NCBI GenBank assembly: GCA_937997345.1 | Contig: CALKTD010000013.1 | Location: forward strand, 1 to 24,130 | DNA length: 24,130 nt | Reading direction: 5' to 3' | From: an uncultured Atopobium sp. | GTDB taxonomy: Bacteria; Actinomycetota; Coriobacteriia; Coriobacteriales; Atopobiaceae | In this document: positions 7,691 through 14,794 of the stretch, one piece after another | How positions within the stretch are numbered: position 1 is the stretch's first letter | How the letters are laid out: the number at the start of each line of letters is the position of its first letter | Translations under genes and position numbers: made by a program | Notes under the pieces: generated by a model | The model's input: the letters and a program-made list of their open reading frames with translations, nothing else | Told to the model about the DNA's origin: nothing | The model's database searches: none

Positions 7691-8012
7691 ATAAGCTCCT
7701 TCCGCAAAGCACGAAATCAATTGGGCAACGTGTTGCTTTGCTTTGCCATCTAGGATAGCTCATTTGATAAAAAATCAAAGTCAACTCACCGATTTCTTGG
7801 CGAGAAACCCGTGTAAACGGGAAGCTACCCTATTGAGTATTTGAGTAGTTTACCCCGAAAATGACATTTCATACAAATTGCAAAGAACATTTACGCAGTT
7901 ATTTGGCATGGAGTGGACAAATATCCTTGCATAAATTTATCTTTGACCTGCAATTATGGAGAAATTCTATGTATTACAAACAAGTTTACTGTGATTAACA
8001 AAATGCTTATGT
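7691..8012 (-). promoter_or_regulatory. Long intergenic leader of the NlpC/P60 gene with consecutive hairpins
   Basis: No gene was found in these about 320 bases. On the transcribed strand four hairpins follow one another: stems 7843-7848/7825-7830, 7818-7821/7808-7811, 7799-7804/7785-7790 and 7774-7779/7763-7768. GTAAAC/GTTTAC words (7813-7818 and 7848-7853) allow an alternative long-range pairing that competes with the second hairpin. This looks like a structured 5' leader. The c-di-AMP (ydaO) riboswitch, common before such hydrolases, was sought, but its conserved words were not seen. Confidence 0.4.
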
Positions 8013-8054
8013 AAATAAGACAAATGGCTGACAAGCACGTAGTCTTGCCAGCCA
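8013..8054 (-). terminator. Intrinsic terminator after apt
   Basis: On the minus strand the arms at 8044-8054 and 8025-8035 (plus-strand TGGCTGACAAG and CTTGCCAGCCA) pair over 11 positions with one G-U, an 8-base loop and a U-rich tail (TTTGTCTTATTT). It lies about 40 bases after the apt stop and closes the eight-gene run. Confidence 0.85.
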
Positions 8055-8095
8055 AAATTGTCGACTTAAAGTAGGTCTAATGTAAGAGACGAAGC

Positions 8096-8629
8096 CTATT
8101 GAACCTTAATGAGGGTGTAGACCTCTTGGTCAAAGCACTTACCAATAATCTCCCTTGGGTGCAGATAGCAAAGCTCAAGCGCAAATGCAAAGCCAGCTAC
8201 TTTTGCACCGGCCTTCTCGGCAAGTTGAGCACAAGCAACGCAGGTGCCACCAGTAGCAACCAGGTCATCAGCGATAAGAACTACATCGTCAGAAGTAAGA
8301 GCATCGGTGTGAATCTGAAGCTCGCTAGTACCGTACTCCAGGTCATAAGCCTGTGCGTAGACCTCACGAGGCAGTTTACCTGGCTTACGAGCAGGAACAA
8401 AGCCTGCACCCAGTTTGTAGGCTACAGGGGTTCCAACAAGAAAACCACGAGCCTCAGCACCAATAACCTTGGTGATTCCTGCATCAGCAAAGTGCTCTGC
8501 AATGTCATCAACAACTGCGTGGAAGCACTCAGGATCTTTAAAAAGTGGAGTTACATCTTTAAAGATAACGCCTGGCTCTGGATAATCAGGAATGCTAATG
8601 ATATGACTCTCATAATCATACGTAGACAC
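8096..8629 (-). CDS. apt: Adenine phosphoribosyltransferase
   Basis: A 177-residue type I phosphoribosyltransferase that makes AMP from adenine and PRPP (purine salvage, cytosol). The 13-residue PRPP-binding signature 'VLIADDLVATGGT' lies at 117-129. The adenine-specific start 'IPDYPEPGVIFKDVTPLF' (13-30), 'GAEARGFLVG' (58-67) and the flexible loop 'RKPGKLPREV' (81-90) are diagnostic for Apt over other salvage enzymes. The length fits the family. The start is GTG, with a GAGG site 6 bases upstream. It is the last gene before the terminator at 8025-8054, 51 bases after merR, so it is probably co-transcribed with the upstream regulators. Confidence 0.96.
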   Translation of the reverse strand: MSTYDYESHIISIPDYPEPGVIFKDVTPLFKDPECFHAVVDDIAEHFADAGITKVIGAEARGFLVGTPVAYKLGAGFVPARKPGKLPREVYAQAYDLEYGTSELQIHTDALTSDDVVLIADDLVATGGTCVACAQLAEKAGAKVAGFAFALELCYLHPREIIGKCFDQEVYTLIKVQ

Positions 8630-8680
8630 AATGTCCTCACATTCAATATCAAAATCAATGAATAGTTATATATACCTAGA

Positions 8681-9544
8681 TTACTCGTCTAGATGCATAT
8701 CCTTAAAAGATTCACGAACTAATTTAGTGATAAGTTCATTTCTAACCGCATTGGTAAGGCCTAACATGCGGGTCAGCGCGGCCATAAACTTCTGACGAGT
8801 CTCGTCAGTATGGTCAACTTCAACTCCCCCGCCTTTTTTAGCGTATACGACAAGCGACTTGGCAAACATACTAGATTCTCGGTTTGCAGCCATAACGTAT
8901 TGACGCAGGTTCTTGGGCTCAAAACCAAAGTGACGAAGTTCGCTACAAAGGCGAATCAGCGTAAGGTCCTTGCCATCTACAAGGTCTCTGCCATGAGGAG
9001 AGCGCTTTAAAGTAATGACGCCTGCTTCGGAAAGCTGACGAACAAAGCCTACAGAGCATCCCACAATTTCTGGGATGCGATCAATAGCGTGATATTTCTG
9101 AACAACCTCAGGGTCATCTACAGGTACAACAATGGCATCAGCATGCGTGGCACCAAGAATTGCCTGAGACACTTGCTTTCCATCAAGCTGAGGTTGAGCC
9201 TGGCGAGAAGAACTTTGAGCTTCAGGTGTAGCCTGAGCCTCAACTCCAGTTGCCTCAATAGACTGAGCTTTGACCTGTTGTTCAGCTTCAGGGTTGTTAT
9301 CTTGCCTATCAAGCTCTTCTCTAATAACTGAGAGCGGCATAAAACGGCTTTTCTGCAGATACAGAATAGTCTCAAGTCGCTTAACGTCTTTTTGGGAATA
9401 CAGACGATAGCCACCAGCAGTTCTGGTAGGAGTAAGCAAACCCTCATCCTGCAGATACCTGACTTTAGAAACACTCAAGTCAGGATAGAGGGTCTGTAAC
9501 TTCTTGACTACTTTACCAATGGTAAGAAAGCCTGAATCAGCCAT
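8681..9544 (-). CDS. MerR-family transcriptional regulator, Rv1828/FtsR-like
   Basis: A 287-residue regulator, longer than ordinary MerR proteins. Residues 6-80 are a MerR winged helix ('LTIGKVVKKLQ', 'SVSKVRYLQDEGLLTPTRTAGGYRLYS'). A Gln/Ala-rich linker (81-130) follows, then a second winged-helix-like segment (about 152-220; 'HAIDRIPEIVGCSVGFVRQLSEAGVI'). No metal-binding Cys cluster is visible. Immediately upstream (17 bases) is the FHA gene, the same order as garA (Rv1827) and Rv1828 of mycobacteria. In Corynebacterium the orthologue FtsR activates ftsZ, so a cell-division or growth regulator is inferred. The ATG has AAGGA 7 bases upstream. Confidence 0.88.
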   Translation of the reverse strand: MADSGFLTIGKVVKKLQTLYPDLSVSKVRYLQDEGLLTPTRTAGGYRLYSQKDVKRLETILYLQKSRFMPLSVIREELDRQDNNPEAEQQVKAQSIEATGVEAQATPEAQSSSRQAQPQLDGKQVSQAILGATHADAIVVPVDDPEVVQKYHAIDRIPEIVGCSVGFVRQLSEAGVITLKRSPHGRDLVDGKDLTLIRLCSELRHFGFEPKNLRQYVMAANRESSMFAKSLVVYAKKGGGVEVDHTDETRQKFMAALTRMLGLTNAVRNELITKLVRESFKDMHLDE

Positions 9545-9561
9545 AAAGCTATCCTTTAACC

Positions 9562-9978
9562 TTAAGCTGAAGCTCTGCTGGTATGGAAGACCATGCGGAA
9601 GGTACCAATCTGAATGGTTGAGCCATCACGCAGGGTAGCCTTGTTAATAATGGCACCATCAACCCAGGTACCATTGAGAGAATCAAGATCCTCAATAGTG
9701 GCATAGCCAAGAGCAAGATTAGAGAGATCAATGGTGGCATGATTTCTGGAAACTGTCATGTCGTTTAAGAAAACACTGCTCTTTGGATTTCTGCCAAGAG
9801 AAATCTGAGGTAAATTGAGCTCAAAAGTCTGACCAGTCTGTGGTCCCTTGACAATAGTAAGGACAGGGTGAGCTGGCTTTTGTTGAGCCATAAGGTCTGG
9901 AACCGTAGCGTCAGCTGATGGCATGCGGAAAATCTCTGTTGAGTCTGGTGACTGCTGTTTGATGTCGTCAGTTGACAT
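9562..9978 (-). CDS. FHA-domain signalling protein, GarA/OdhI-like
   Basis: A 138-residue protein with a flexible N-terminal arm and one FHA domain (about 38-135). The phosphothreonine-binding residues are in place: 'SLGRNPKSS' (Gly62-Arg63), 'TVSRNHA' (Ser77-Arg78-His80) and 'SLNGTWVDG' (Asn102-Gly103). The arm contains 'DSTEIFR' (12-18), which lines up with the 'ETTSVFR' phospho-switch motif of GarA/OdhI; Ser13 and Thr14 then match the PknG and PknB target residues. In mycobacteria and corynebacteria the unphosphorylated protein restrains 2-oxoglutarate dehydrogenase and glutamate metabolism enzymes, and phosphorylation locks it shut. Which enzymes it binds here is unknown. A strong AAGGAG site precedes the ATG. 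Confidence 0.9.
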   Translation of the reverse strand: MSTDDIKQQSPDSTEIFRMPSADATVPDLMAQQKPAHPVLTIVKGPQTGQTFELNLPQISLGRNPKSSVFLNDMTVSRNHATIDLSNLALGYATIEDLDSLNGTWVDGAIINKATLRDGSTIQIGTFRMVFHTSRASA

Positions 9979-10016
9979 GGTTTCTCCTTAATTTGGTTAC
10001 AAGATAATAATAACGC

Positions 10017-10397
10017 TTAACGACACGCAATGCAGTCCATTTCGATGAGCGCACCAAGGGGCAACGCAGAAACCTCAATAACTGCCCTGCCAGGTGCAGG
10101 AAGAACAAAGTACTGCCTATAAATTTCGTTTACCTTAGGCAAATCATTGATATCAGCAAGGTAGATAGTTGTCTGAGCTACATCAGAGAGCGTGCATCCT
10201 GTCTCTGCAAGGATTGACTGAGCAAGATGTATGACACGAGTAGTCTGCTCTTCAATTCCTCCGTCTATTAGCTTCTTTGGGTCTTCTGCAGAGACCGCAA
10301 TTTGACCTGTGACAAATACCAATCTGCCTGCAGTAGTACCCTGAGAGTATGGTCCCATAGGAGCTGGAACACCTACTGCATTAATTGCATATTTCAT
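10017..10397 (-). CDS. RidA-family enamine/imine deaminase
   Basis: A 126-residue YjgF/YER057c/UK114 protein. It has the family landmarks 'APMGPYSQG' (12-20, with Tyr17), 'VFVTGQIAV', and 'PGRAVIEVSALPLGALIEMD' with Arg104 and Glu119, the residues that anchor the substrate carboxylate and activate water in RidA. RidA trimers hydrolyse reactive 2-aminoacrylate-type enamines made by PLP enzymes, so the role is metabolite-damage control in the cytosol. Its start overlaps the GcvT-fold gene by four bases (ATGA), which implies translational coupling. Downstream is the FHA gene after 38 bases. Confidence 0.93.
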   Translation of the reverse strand: MKYAINAVGVPAPMGPYSQGTTAGRLVFVTGQIAVSAEDPKKLIDGGIEEQTTRVIHLAQSILAETGCTLSDVAQTTIYLADINDLPKVNEIYRQYFVLPAPGRAVIEVSALPLGALIEMDCIACR

Positions 10398-11236
10398 AGA
10401 AGATCACCCCTTGCACCAATGAAATCATCAGAGGCTCTGAGTAAACCCCAACCCTCAAGTTTATCTTTAGCTACTACTACTTTAGTGTTACTTACAAGTT
10501 CTGAAAACCATAGAAGATAGGTCTTAAGGCCTTCAATGAGTTGCTTATGTCCAAGAGGATGGACTGTTTCAAAAGAAAGCAAGCTTCTAAAAAGAATTAT
10601 CGTATGTACCGGAGGAACCATAACCAGATATGCAGGTACTTTCTTAGTTGAAATATTGGCTACAAGTGCGGGGATTGTTTGGTCAAGCATAAGATTACAA
10701 AGTTTTGAGTCTTCTGGAAGCCTCTGTTCTCCCAGGTAGTCCATAAGGACTTTCTTGACTTTTTTACCAGCAAGAAGAAGAGGGGTAAGCAGAGGAGTTG
10801 CGTCTTCCAAAGACACTTCTGCATAAGGAGCTACACCGTTTTGTTCGACAGATGCAATGATAGAAAGCCACTCGTCTAGAACAAGCGAGCGCTCAGATGC
10901 ATCAAGTATCACGTACTCGTTTTGACCAGAACGCGCGAGAAGACCGATGGAAGATAGAGACCCGTCTCCCGTAAGCGCACACTCAAATGAAGTCTCTCCT
11001 ACCTCAAGCTGCTTACCTGCAAAGACAGCTTCAACAAAATTTTGAGCTGCAACTCCACTTACAAGTGTGTAGCCGATACCACTCAGGTCAATAAGAGCAC
11101 AATCTTTCAGAGCTTCCTCAAGGGGTTTCTCACCATAGAAAGATTGGGCTAAGTTGAAGCCTTCAGTTGAGGTTGAGAATTGTGCGCCAAGATACTCAAG
11201 CTCGGTATGAAGGATAGAGCGTTTCTGCTCAGACAT
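10394..11236 (-). CDS. GcvT/YgfZ-fold protein, probably not a functional aminomethyltransferase
   Basis: A 280-residue protein related to the folate-binding GcvT family over its first 200 residues: 'LEYLGAQFSTSTEGFNL', 'CALIDLSGIGYTLVSGVAAQNFVEAVFAGKQLEVGE' and 'GSLSSIGLLARSGQNEYVILDAS'. In T-protein the segment GGVIDDLIVY holds the catalytic Asp; here the matching stretch reads 'GSLSSIGLLA' (about 92-101), so that Asp seems to be lost. The protein is also shorter than T-protein (about 360), and the KGCYxGQE motif of YgfZ is not present. A folate-binding or moonlighting protein is inferred. It overlaps dacA by one base (TAATG) and ridA by four, so the three are coupled. No gcvH or gcvP is in the window. 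Confidence 0.65.
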   Translation of the reverse strand: MSEQKRSILHTELEYLGAQFSTSTEGFNLAQSFYGEKPLEEALKDCALIDLSGIGYTLVSGVAAQNFVEAVFAGKQLEVGETSFECALTGDGSLSSIGLLARSGQNEYVILDASERSLVLDEWLSIIASVEQNGVAPYAEVSLEDATPLLTPLLLAGKKVKKVLMDYLGEQRLPEDSKLCNLMLDQTIPALVANISTKKVPAYLVMVPPVHTIILFRSLLSFETVHPLGHKQLIEGLKTYLLWFSELVSNTKVVVAKDKLEGWGLLRASDDFIGARGDLL

Positions 11237-12459
11237 TAGTTTCTCCCAAATAGATATGGAGCAACTGAATAGAGATCAAATAGATTGTATGCAGGAATAG
11301 TCCACAGCGTAAGATGTGACTGGGTAATGGTGGTGCCTACCTGCGCAGAATCTTGAGACCAGTCAGTTGAAGAAATCAGCTGGTTGTTAGCTACTGGATA
11401 GTTGGGAGAAAGCATGGACGTCTGGTAGGTGAAGTCTTTAGAGCCAGGCCATGCCATATACGTGGTAGAAGTTGATGGTTTAACTACTGCAGAAAACAAG
11501 AAATTGTCCTCGCTGGTGCGAATCTGCACAATCTGATCAGTACGCTGAATGCTTACGCGGTTGTAATTGCGATAAGCCCAGTTCATCAAAATGGCGGTAT
11601 CGTCAAAACGACCTTGTGTAGTCTCGCAACCAAGTACGCAGGTATAAAGCGTAATGTTTCCACGCTTTGAAGCACCTAAGAAGGCAGTACCAGAGTCTTC
11701 TGCACCTGTTTTAATGCCGAGAAGACCTCGGTAGGTGTCCATAAGATCATCCGTTGAGTGGAACGTGCGCTGCTCCCCTCCTACCGTTGTAGTGTATGAC
11801 CTGGTATGCACAGCGCTTGCAATAAGTGGATAGTGCTCGCGCGCATAACGACCCATCAGAGCAAGGTCTCGCGCGGTTGAATGGTGTCCATCAGCATCGA
11901 GGCCGTGAGGATTCTGGAACTGCGTATGAGTCATGCCAATCTCAGCAGCCTTTTTGTTCATCTGATCAACAAAGGCCTGCTGAGAGCCAGATACGTTGAC
12001 AGCAATGTTATATGCTGCATCATTTGCGGAATACACCAGCATCATCATAATGAGCTGTCTAAGCGTTGGAGTATCGTCTGAGGTCAAACCAGCAACTTGC
12101 GAACCCTCTTCAAGATCTGGAACCGTGATTTTACAAGGCTTATCAACATTAACGCCAGAATCAAGCGCCACAATTGCAGTCATAACCTTGGTGATGGATG
12201 CCATAGGAAGTTCTTGATCTGGGTTTTTGCTCCAGAGGACGTTTCCTTGTGCATCGGTGACAATGGCAGTAGTTGCCTCGGTAAGTTTTGGCTCATCTGT
12301 TACAGAAGACTTGTTAGAAGAGGTATTTTCTGCCAGAGCCGTAGTTGCAGGAGCAAAAGGAGCAGATAGAACAAATACAAGCAGCACGCTTACAAGAAAA
12401 GCCAGCATCTTATGAGAGAGCTGGCGTAAAGATACATGGTTGTGCTGAAGGAAAGTCAT
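11236..12459 (-). CDS. D-alanyl-D-alanine carboxypeptidase (DacA/PBP5-type, S11 family)
   Basis: About 407 residues. A signal sequence (about 1-43; hydrophobic 'MLAFLVSVLLVFVLSA', cleavage near 'TTALA') leads to a penicillin-binding domain with all three active-site motifs: Ser88-Ile-Thr-Lys91, Ser144-Ala-Asn146 and Lys250-Thr-Gly252. It trims the terminal D-Ala from peptidoglycan pentapeptides outside the membrane and so sets cross-linking. The C-terminal region (about 300-407) is Ser/Thr-rich and may be the PBP5-like second domain; no clear amphipathic anchor was seen. The frame extends to a TTG at 12465, but the ATG at 12457-12459 is a more usual start. It is followed at once by the GcvT-fold gene (TAATG). 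Confidence 0.93.
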   Translation of the reverse strand: MTFLQHNHVSLRQLSHKMLAFLVSVLLVFVLSAPFAPATTALAENTSSNKSSVTDEPKLTEATTAIVTDAQGNVLWSKNPDQELPMASITKVMTAIVALDSGVNVDKPCKITVPDLEEGSQVAGLTSDDTPTLRQLIMMMLVYSANDAAYNIAVNVSGSQQAFVDQMNKKAAEIGMTHTQFQNPHGLDADGHHSTARDLALMGRYAREHYPLIASAVHTRSYTTTVGGEQRTFHSTDDLMDTYRGLLGIKTGAEDSGTAFLGASKRGNITLYTCVLGCETTQGRFDDTAILMNWAYRNYNRVSIQRTDQIVQIRTSEDNFLFSAVVKPSTSTTYMAWPGSKDFTYQTSMLSPNYPVANNQLISSTDWSQDSAQVGTTITQSHLTLWTIPAYNLFDLYSVAPYLFGRN

Positions 12460-12471
12460 AAACAACCTAAC

Positions 12472-13203
12472 TTATGCTTGAGTGTTTTTACTATCTTTAA
12501 CTATTTTAGCCGCTTCAACAGTATAAACAATGGCGGTAATTGCCGAGAAAACAATTCCTATATACACAAAGAAGATACCGACAGCAGAACTCTGTGAGTT
12601 AAGTCCTGGAAGCCAATTGACGTTTACCAGACCAAGACCAGATACAACTGGGATGCCCAAAAGTAAGAGACTAAAACCAGTCATCAAAAATGCAGTTGCT
12701 GCTTTACCAACAAAGACAACATCAATAGGACGCCTGCGGAATTTGCGAACCGCAAGAGCGCCAAGAGTAAGGTAAACATCTCGTCCAATAACAAAGAGTG
12801 GGATCCAGAGAGGAAGCTCACCAATAATCAGAAGACCAAGAACGCCTGTGATAAGAAGAACTCGGTCCATGATGGGATCCATGATTTTGCCCAGCCAGCT
12901 GACGGTTTGCGTTCTACGAGCTATCTGACCATCAAGAAAATCAGTGACAGCTGCGGTTACATAACATCCCAGTGCAACCCAGCGATTTCCGTCTGTTGAG
13001 AAGAGCGCAAGAAAGATAAGCGTAAGGATTAACCTGCAAAACGTAATGACATTTGCAACGGTAAAAACGGCATTAGAAGGATTATTAGAGCTTCCAACCG
13101 GATCAGTAATAGTTCCCTCTGCCTGTGCTTTTGCTGCATCAGCGTCTGCTGCTTCTTTTATTTGGGATGCTACTTGATTAGCTAGCTGCTGCCTAGTTTG
13201 CAA
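12472..13203 (-). CDS. pgsA: CDP-diacylglycerol--glycerol-3-phosphate 3-phosphatidyltransferase (CDP-alcohol phosphotransferase)
   Basis: About 243 residues, integral membrane. The CDP-alcohol phosphotransferase signature D-G-x2-A-R-x8-G-x3-D-x3-D is complete in the stretch 'DGQIARRTQ' ... 'GKIMDPIMD'. PgsA makes phosphatidylglycerol phosphate, the first committed step to phosphatidylglycerol and cardiolipin. The N-terminal about 50 residues are a hydrophilic Ala/Gln-rich extension before 'NAVFTVANVITFCRLILTLIF'. An ATG at 13228-13230 has no ribosome binding site, whereas the TTG at 13201-13203 follows AGGGGAG by 7 bases, so the TTG is preferred. Membership of the CDP-alcohol family is sure; the glycerol-phosphate substrate is inferred from overall similarity. 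Confidence 0.88.
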   Translation of the reverse strand: MQTRQQLANQVASQIKEAADADAAKAQAEGTITDPVGSSNNPSNAVFTVANVITFCRLILTLIFLALFSTDGNRWVALGCYVTAAVTDFLDGQIARRTQTVSWLGKIMDPIMDRVLLITGVLGLLIIGELPLWIPLFVIGRDVYLTLGALAVRKFRRRPIDVVFVGKAATAFLMTGFSLLLLGIPVVSGLGLVNVNWLPGLNSQSSAVGIFFVYIGIVFSAITAIVYTVEAAKIVKDSKNTQA

Positions 13204-13269
13204 CGTTTCACTCCCCTTTTTGTAGTACATAACATGTGTCTATTTTAACGTAAGTTGCGCGATAGCAAA

Positions 13270-14667
13270 TTATTGGCACATTTGTTTAACAAAGGACACA
13301 AGAACGCGAACACCCTGAGTATAAACGCGTTTTTCGATACGCTCATCAATGCCATGAACGCCATTTGCCTCATCTTCTGGTGTTGGCCTAAACGGACAAA
13401 TACGCAGAATGGAATCGCAAATTCCCTCATATCGGACAGAATCGGTTCCGCCACACACAAATGACGGGACAAAGGTAACACCTGGATGGTAGTGTTCCAT
13501 AATGGTCTTGAGCTCTTGGTAGCCAGTGCCAGTTGGAGAATCAATTCTTCCTGCTGGAGTTGAGTGTAAAGCTTCAACCTCAATATAAGGGTTAACTTGG
13601 GCTACTACTTGTTTGATGTGTTCAACAGTTTCTTCAAGGCTTACCCCAGGGAGCAGCCTAATATTGATAGTTGCGCTGACATTACCAGGCATAACGTTAG
13701 CTGCACTACTTGAACCTTCGAGCATGTTAAATGCATACGTAGTGGTAACAAAGGGATAGAGCTCTTTAATCTGAGCTGAAGCACGTGCAATCTTATTTGC
13801 ATTTGCATCAACGTCATGCACCAGAGAAGCAAAAGGTTCTTCGGTAATTTCTGGTGCAAGAACCTTAAAGGTTTCTTTAACAATATCGTTAAGCTCAGGC
13901 TGAGGTTTAGCCTCAGAGAGGGCAGCAAGTGCGCAGCTTAAATGCTCAAGCGAGGTTCCGCCAAAAGGATTAGAGGAATGTCCGCCATGGCCAAGAGCGG
14001 TGAGCTTAACGTTTAAGAAGCCCTTCTGCGAGATGCAGATGTCAGCCACGGTAGCCTCAGGCGCACCGTATGCGCTGCCATCAAAAAACGTAGTGGTGCC
14101 TTCGTCCAACAGACATGCCGCACGCATTTCTCGCGAGGTCATCACCTCCGCAAGTCTGGTGGCGCCGTGGCTCAAGACCTCCTCGTCTTCACCAAATGCC
14201 AGGTAGATAGAGCGCCTTGGCGAGAAACCCTGTGAAAGCAGATACTCGAGCGCCTCAAGCTCTCCCATGAGCATGTCTTTGATATCAAGTGCGCCTCGTC
14301 CCCAAATGTAGGTGTCGTCAACGTCTCCACCAAAGGGATCATGCGTCCACGCGTCTTCTGTACCAGGCACAACAGGAACAACGTCCTGGTGAGCAATAAG
14401 CATGAGAGCAGGAAGCCCAGGGTTTGATCCTGGAATCTCAATGAGAAGCGAGTGACCAATAACCTCAACGTTAGAAGCCGCTGTCATGACATATGGAAAG
14501 CTGTCATAAATGTGCTGCTGAAGACCGTCAAACTGCGACCAATCAGTTGTTTCGGCGTCTGTATACACTGTCTTAAACGACAGAGCCTTTGCGAGACGTT
14601 CAGACATTGCCTCTATGTTGAGCTCAGGATATTCATCCTCGTGAGCAAAGTGGCCGTAAATATTCAT
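13270..14667 (-). CDS. M20-family metallopeptidase (carboxypeptidase/dipeptidase type)
   Basis: A 465-residue cytosolic zinc peptidase. Metal and catalytic residues of the M20 fold are visible: His93 and Asp95 in 'IAHQDVVP', bridging Asp128 in 'GRGALDIKD', the 'GEDEEV' pair (about 160-164) with the general-base Glu, and an acidic ligand in 'LLDEGT' (about 188-190). The dimerisation lid spans 'GGHSSNPFGG' onwards, and the last His ligand is likely in 'ANGVHGIDERI'. The opening resembles the yeast CPS1/Gly-X carboxypeptidase subgroup ('WTHDPFGGDVDDTYIWGRG'). Peptide or N-acyl amino acid hydrolysis is expected; the substrate is open. It starts at an ATG behind GAGG. pgsA follows after 66 bases. 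Confidence 0.92.
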   Translation of the reverse strand: MNIYGHFAHEDEYPELNIEAMSERLAKALSFKTVYTDAETTDWSQFDGLQQHIYDSFPYVMTAASNVEVIGHSLLIEIPGSNPGLPALMLIAHQDVVPVVPGTEDAWTHDPFGGDVDDTYIWGRGALDIKDMLMGELEALEYLLSQGFSPRRSIYLAFGEDEEVLSHGATRLAEVMTSREMRAACLLDEGTTTFFDGSAYGAPEATVADICISQKGFLNVKLTALGHGGHSSNPFGGTSLEHLSCALAALSEAKPQPELNDIVKETFKVLAPEITEEPFASLVHDVDANANKIARASAQIKELYPFVTTTYAFNMLEGSSSAANVMPGNVSATINIRLLPGVSLEETVEHIKQVVAQVNPYIEVEALHSTPAGRIDSPTGTGYQELKTIMEHYHPGVTFVPSFVCGGTDSVRYEGICDSILRICPFRPTPEDEANGVHGIDERIEKRVYTQGVRVLVSFVKQMCQ

Positions 14668-14745
14668 AGATCCTCAAGTATTCTCGTAGTCCAAAGTTAA
14701 TAACGTAATAATAACGGCACTTTTTATGCATTTCCCTGCTCTTGC

Positions 14746-14754
14746 TGGTAGAAT
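14746..14754 (+). promoter_or_regulatory. Extended -10 promoter of the HAD phosphatase gene
   Basis: TGGTAGAAT matches the extended -10 pattern TGnTAnAAT, and transcription would begin near 14761, some 34 bases before the ATG. The -35 region is poor, which is usual for extended -10 promoters. It lies in the 127-base gap between divergent genes. Confidence 0.5.
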
Positions 14755-14794
14755 TAACAAAACACTCATTTAGCACACGCACTTTGGGGCCTTG

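Noticed and set aside
7691..7860. c-di-AMP (ydaO-yuaA) riboswitch before the NlpC/P60 gene
   Set aside because: The conserved GGGGAACC, GGGGUGAA and CAGCUAACC-type segments were looked for on the transcribed strand and not found.
8099..8665. 188-codon plus-strand frame opposite apt
   Set aside because: Antisense shadow of apt; no ribosome binding site or family features.
9118..9474. 118-codon minus-strand frame inside merR
   Set aside because: Out-of-frame shadow of the MerR gene, Leu/Arg-rich as expected for a frame shift product.
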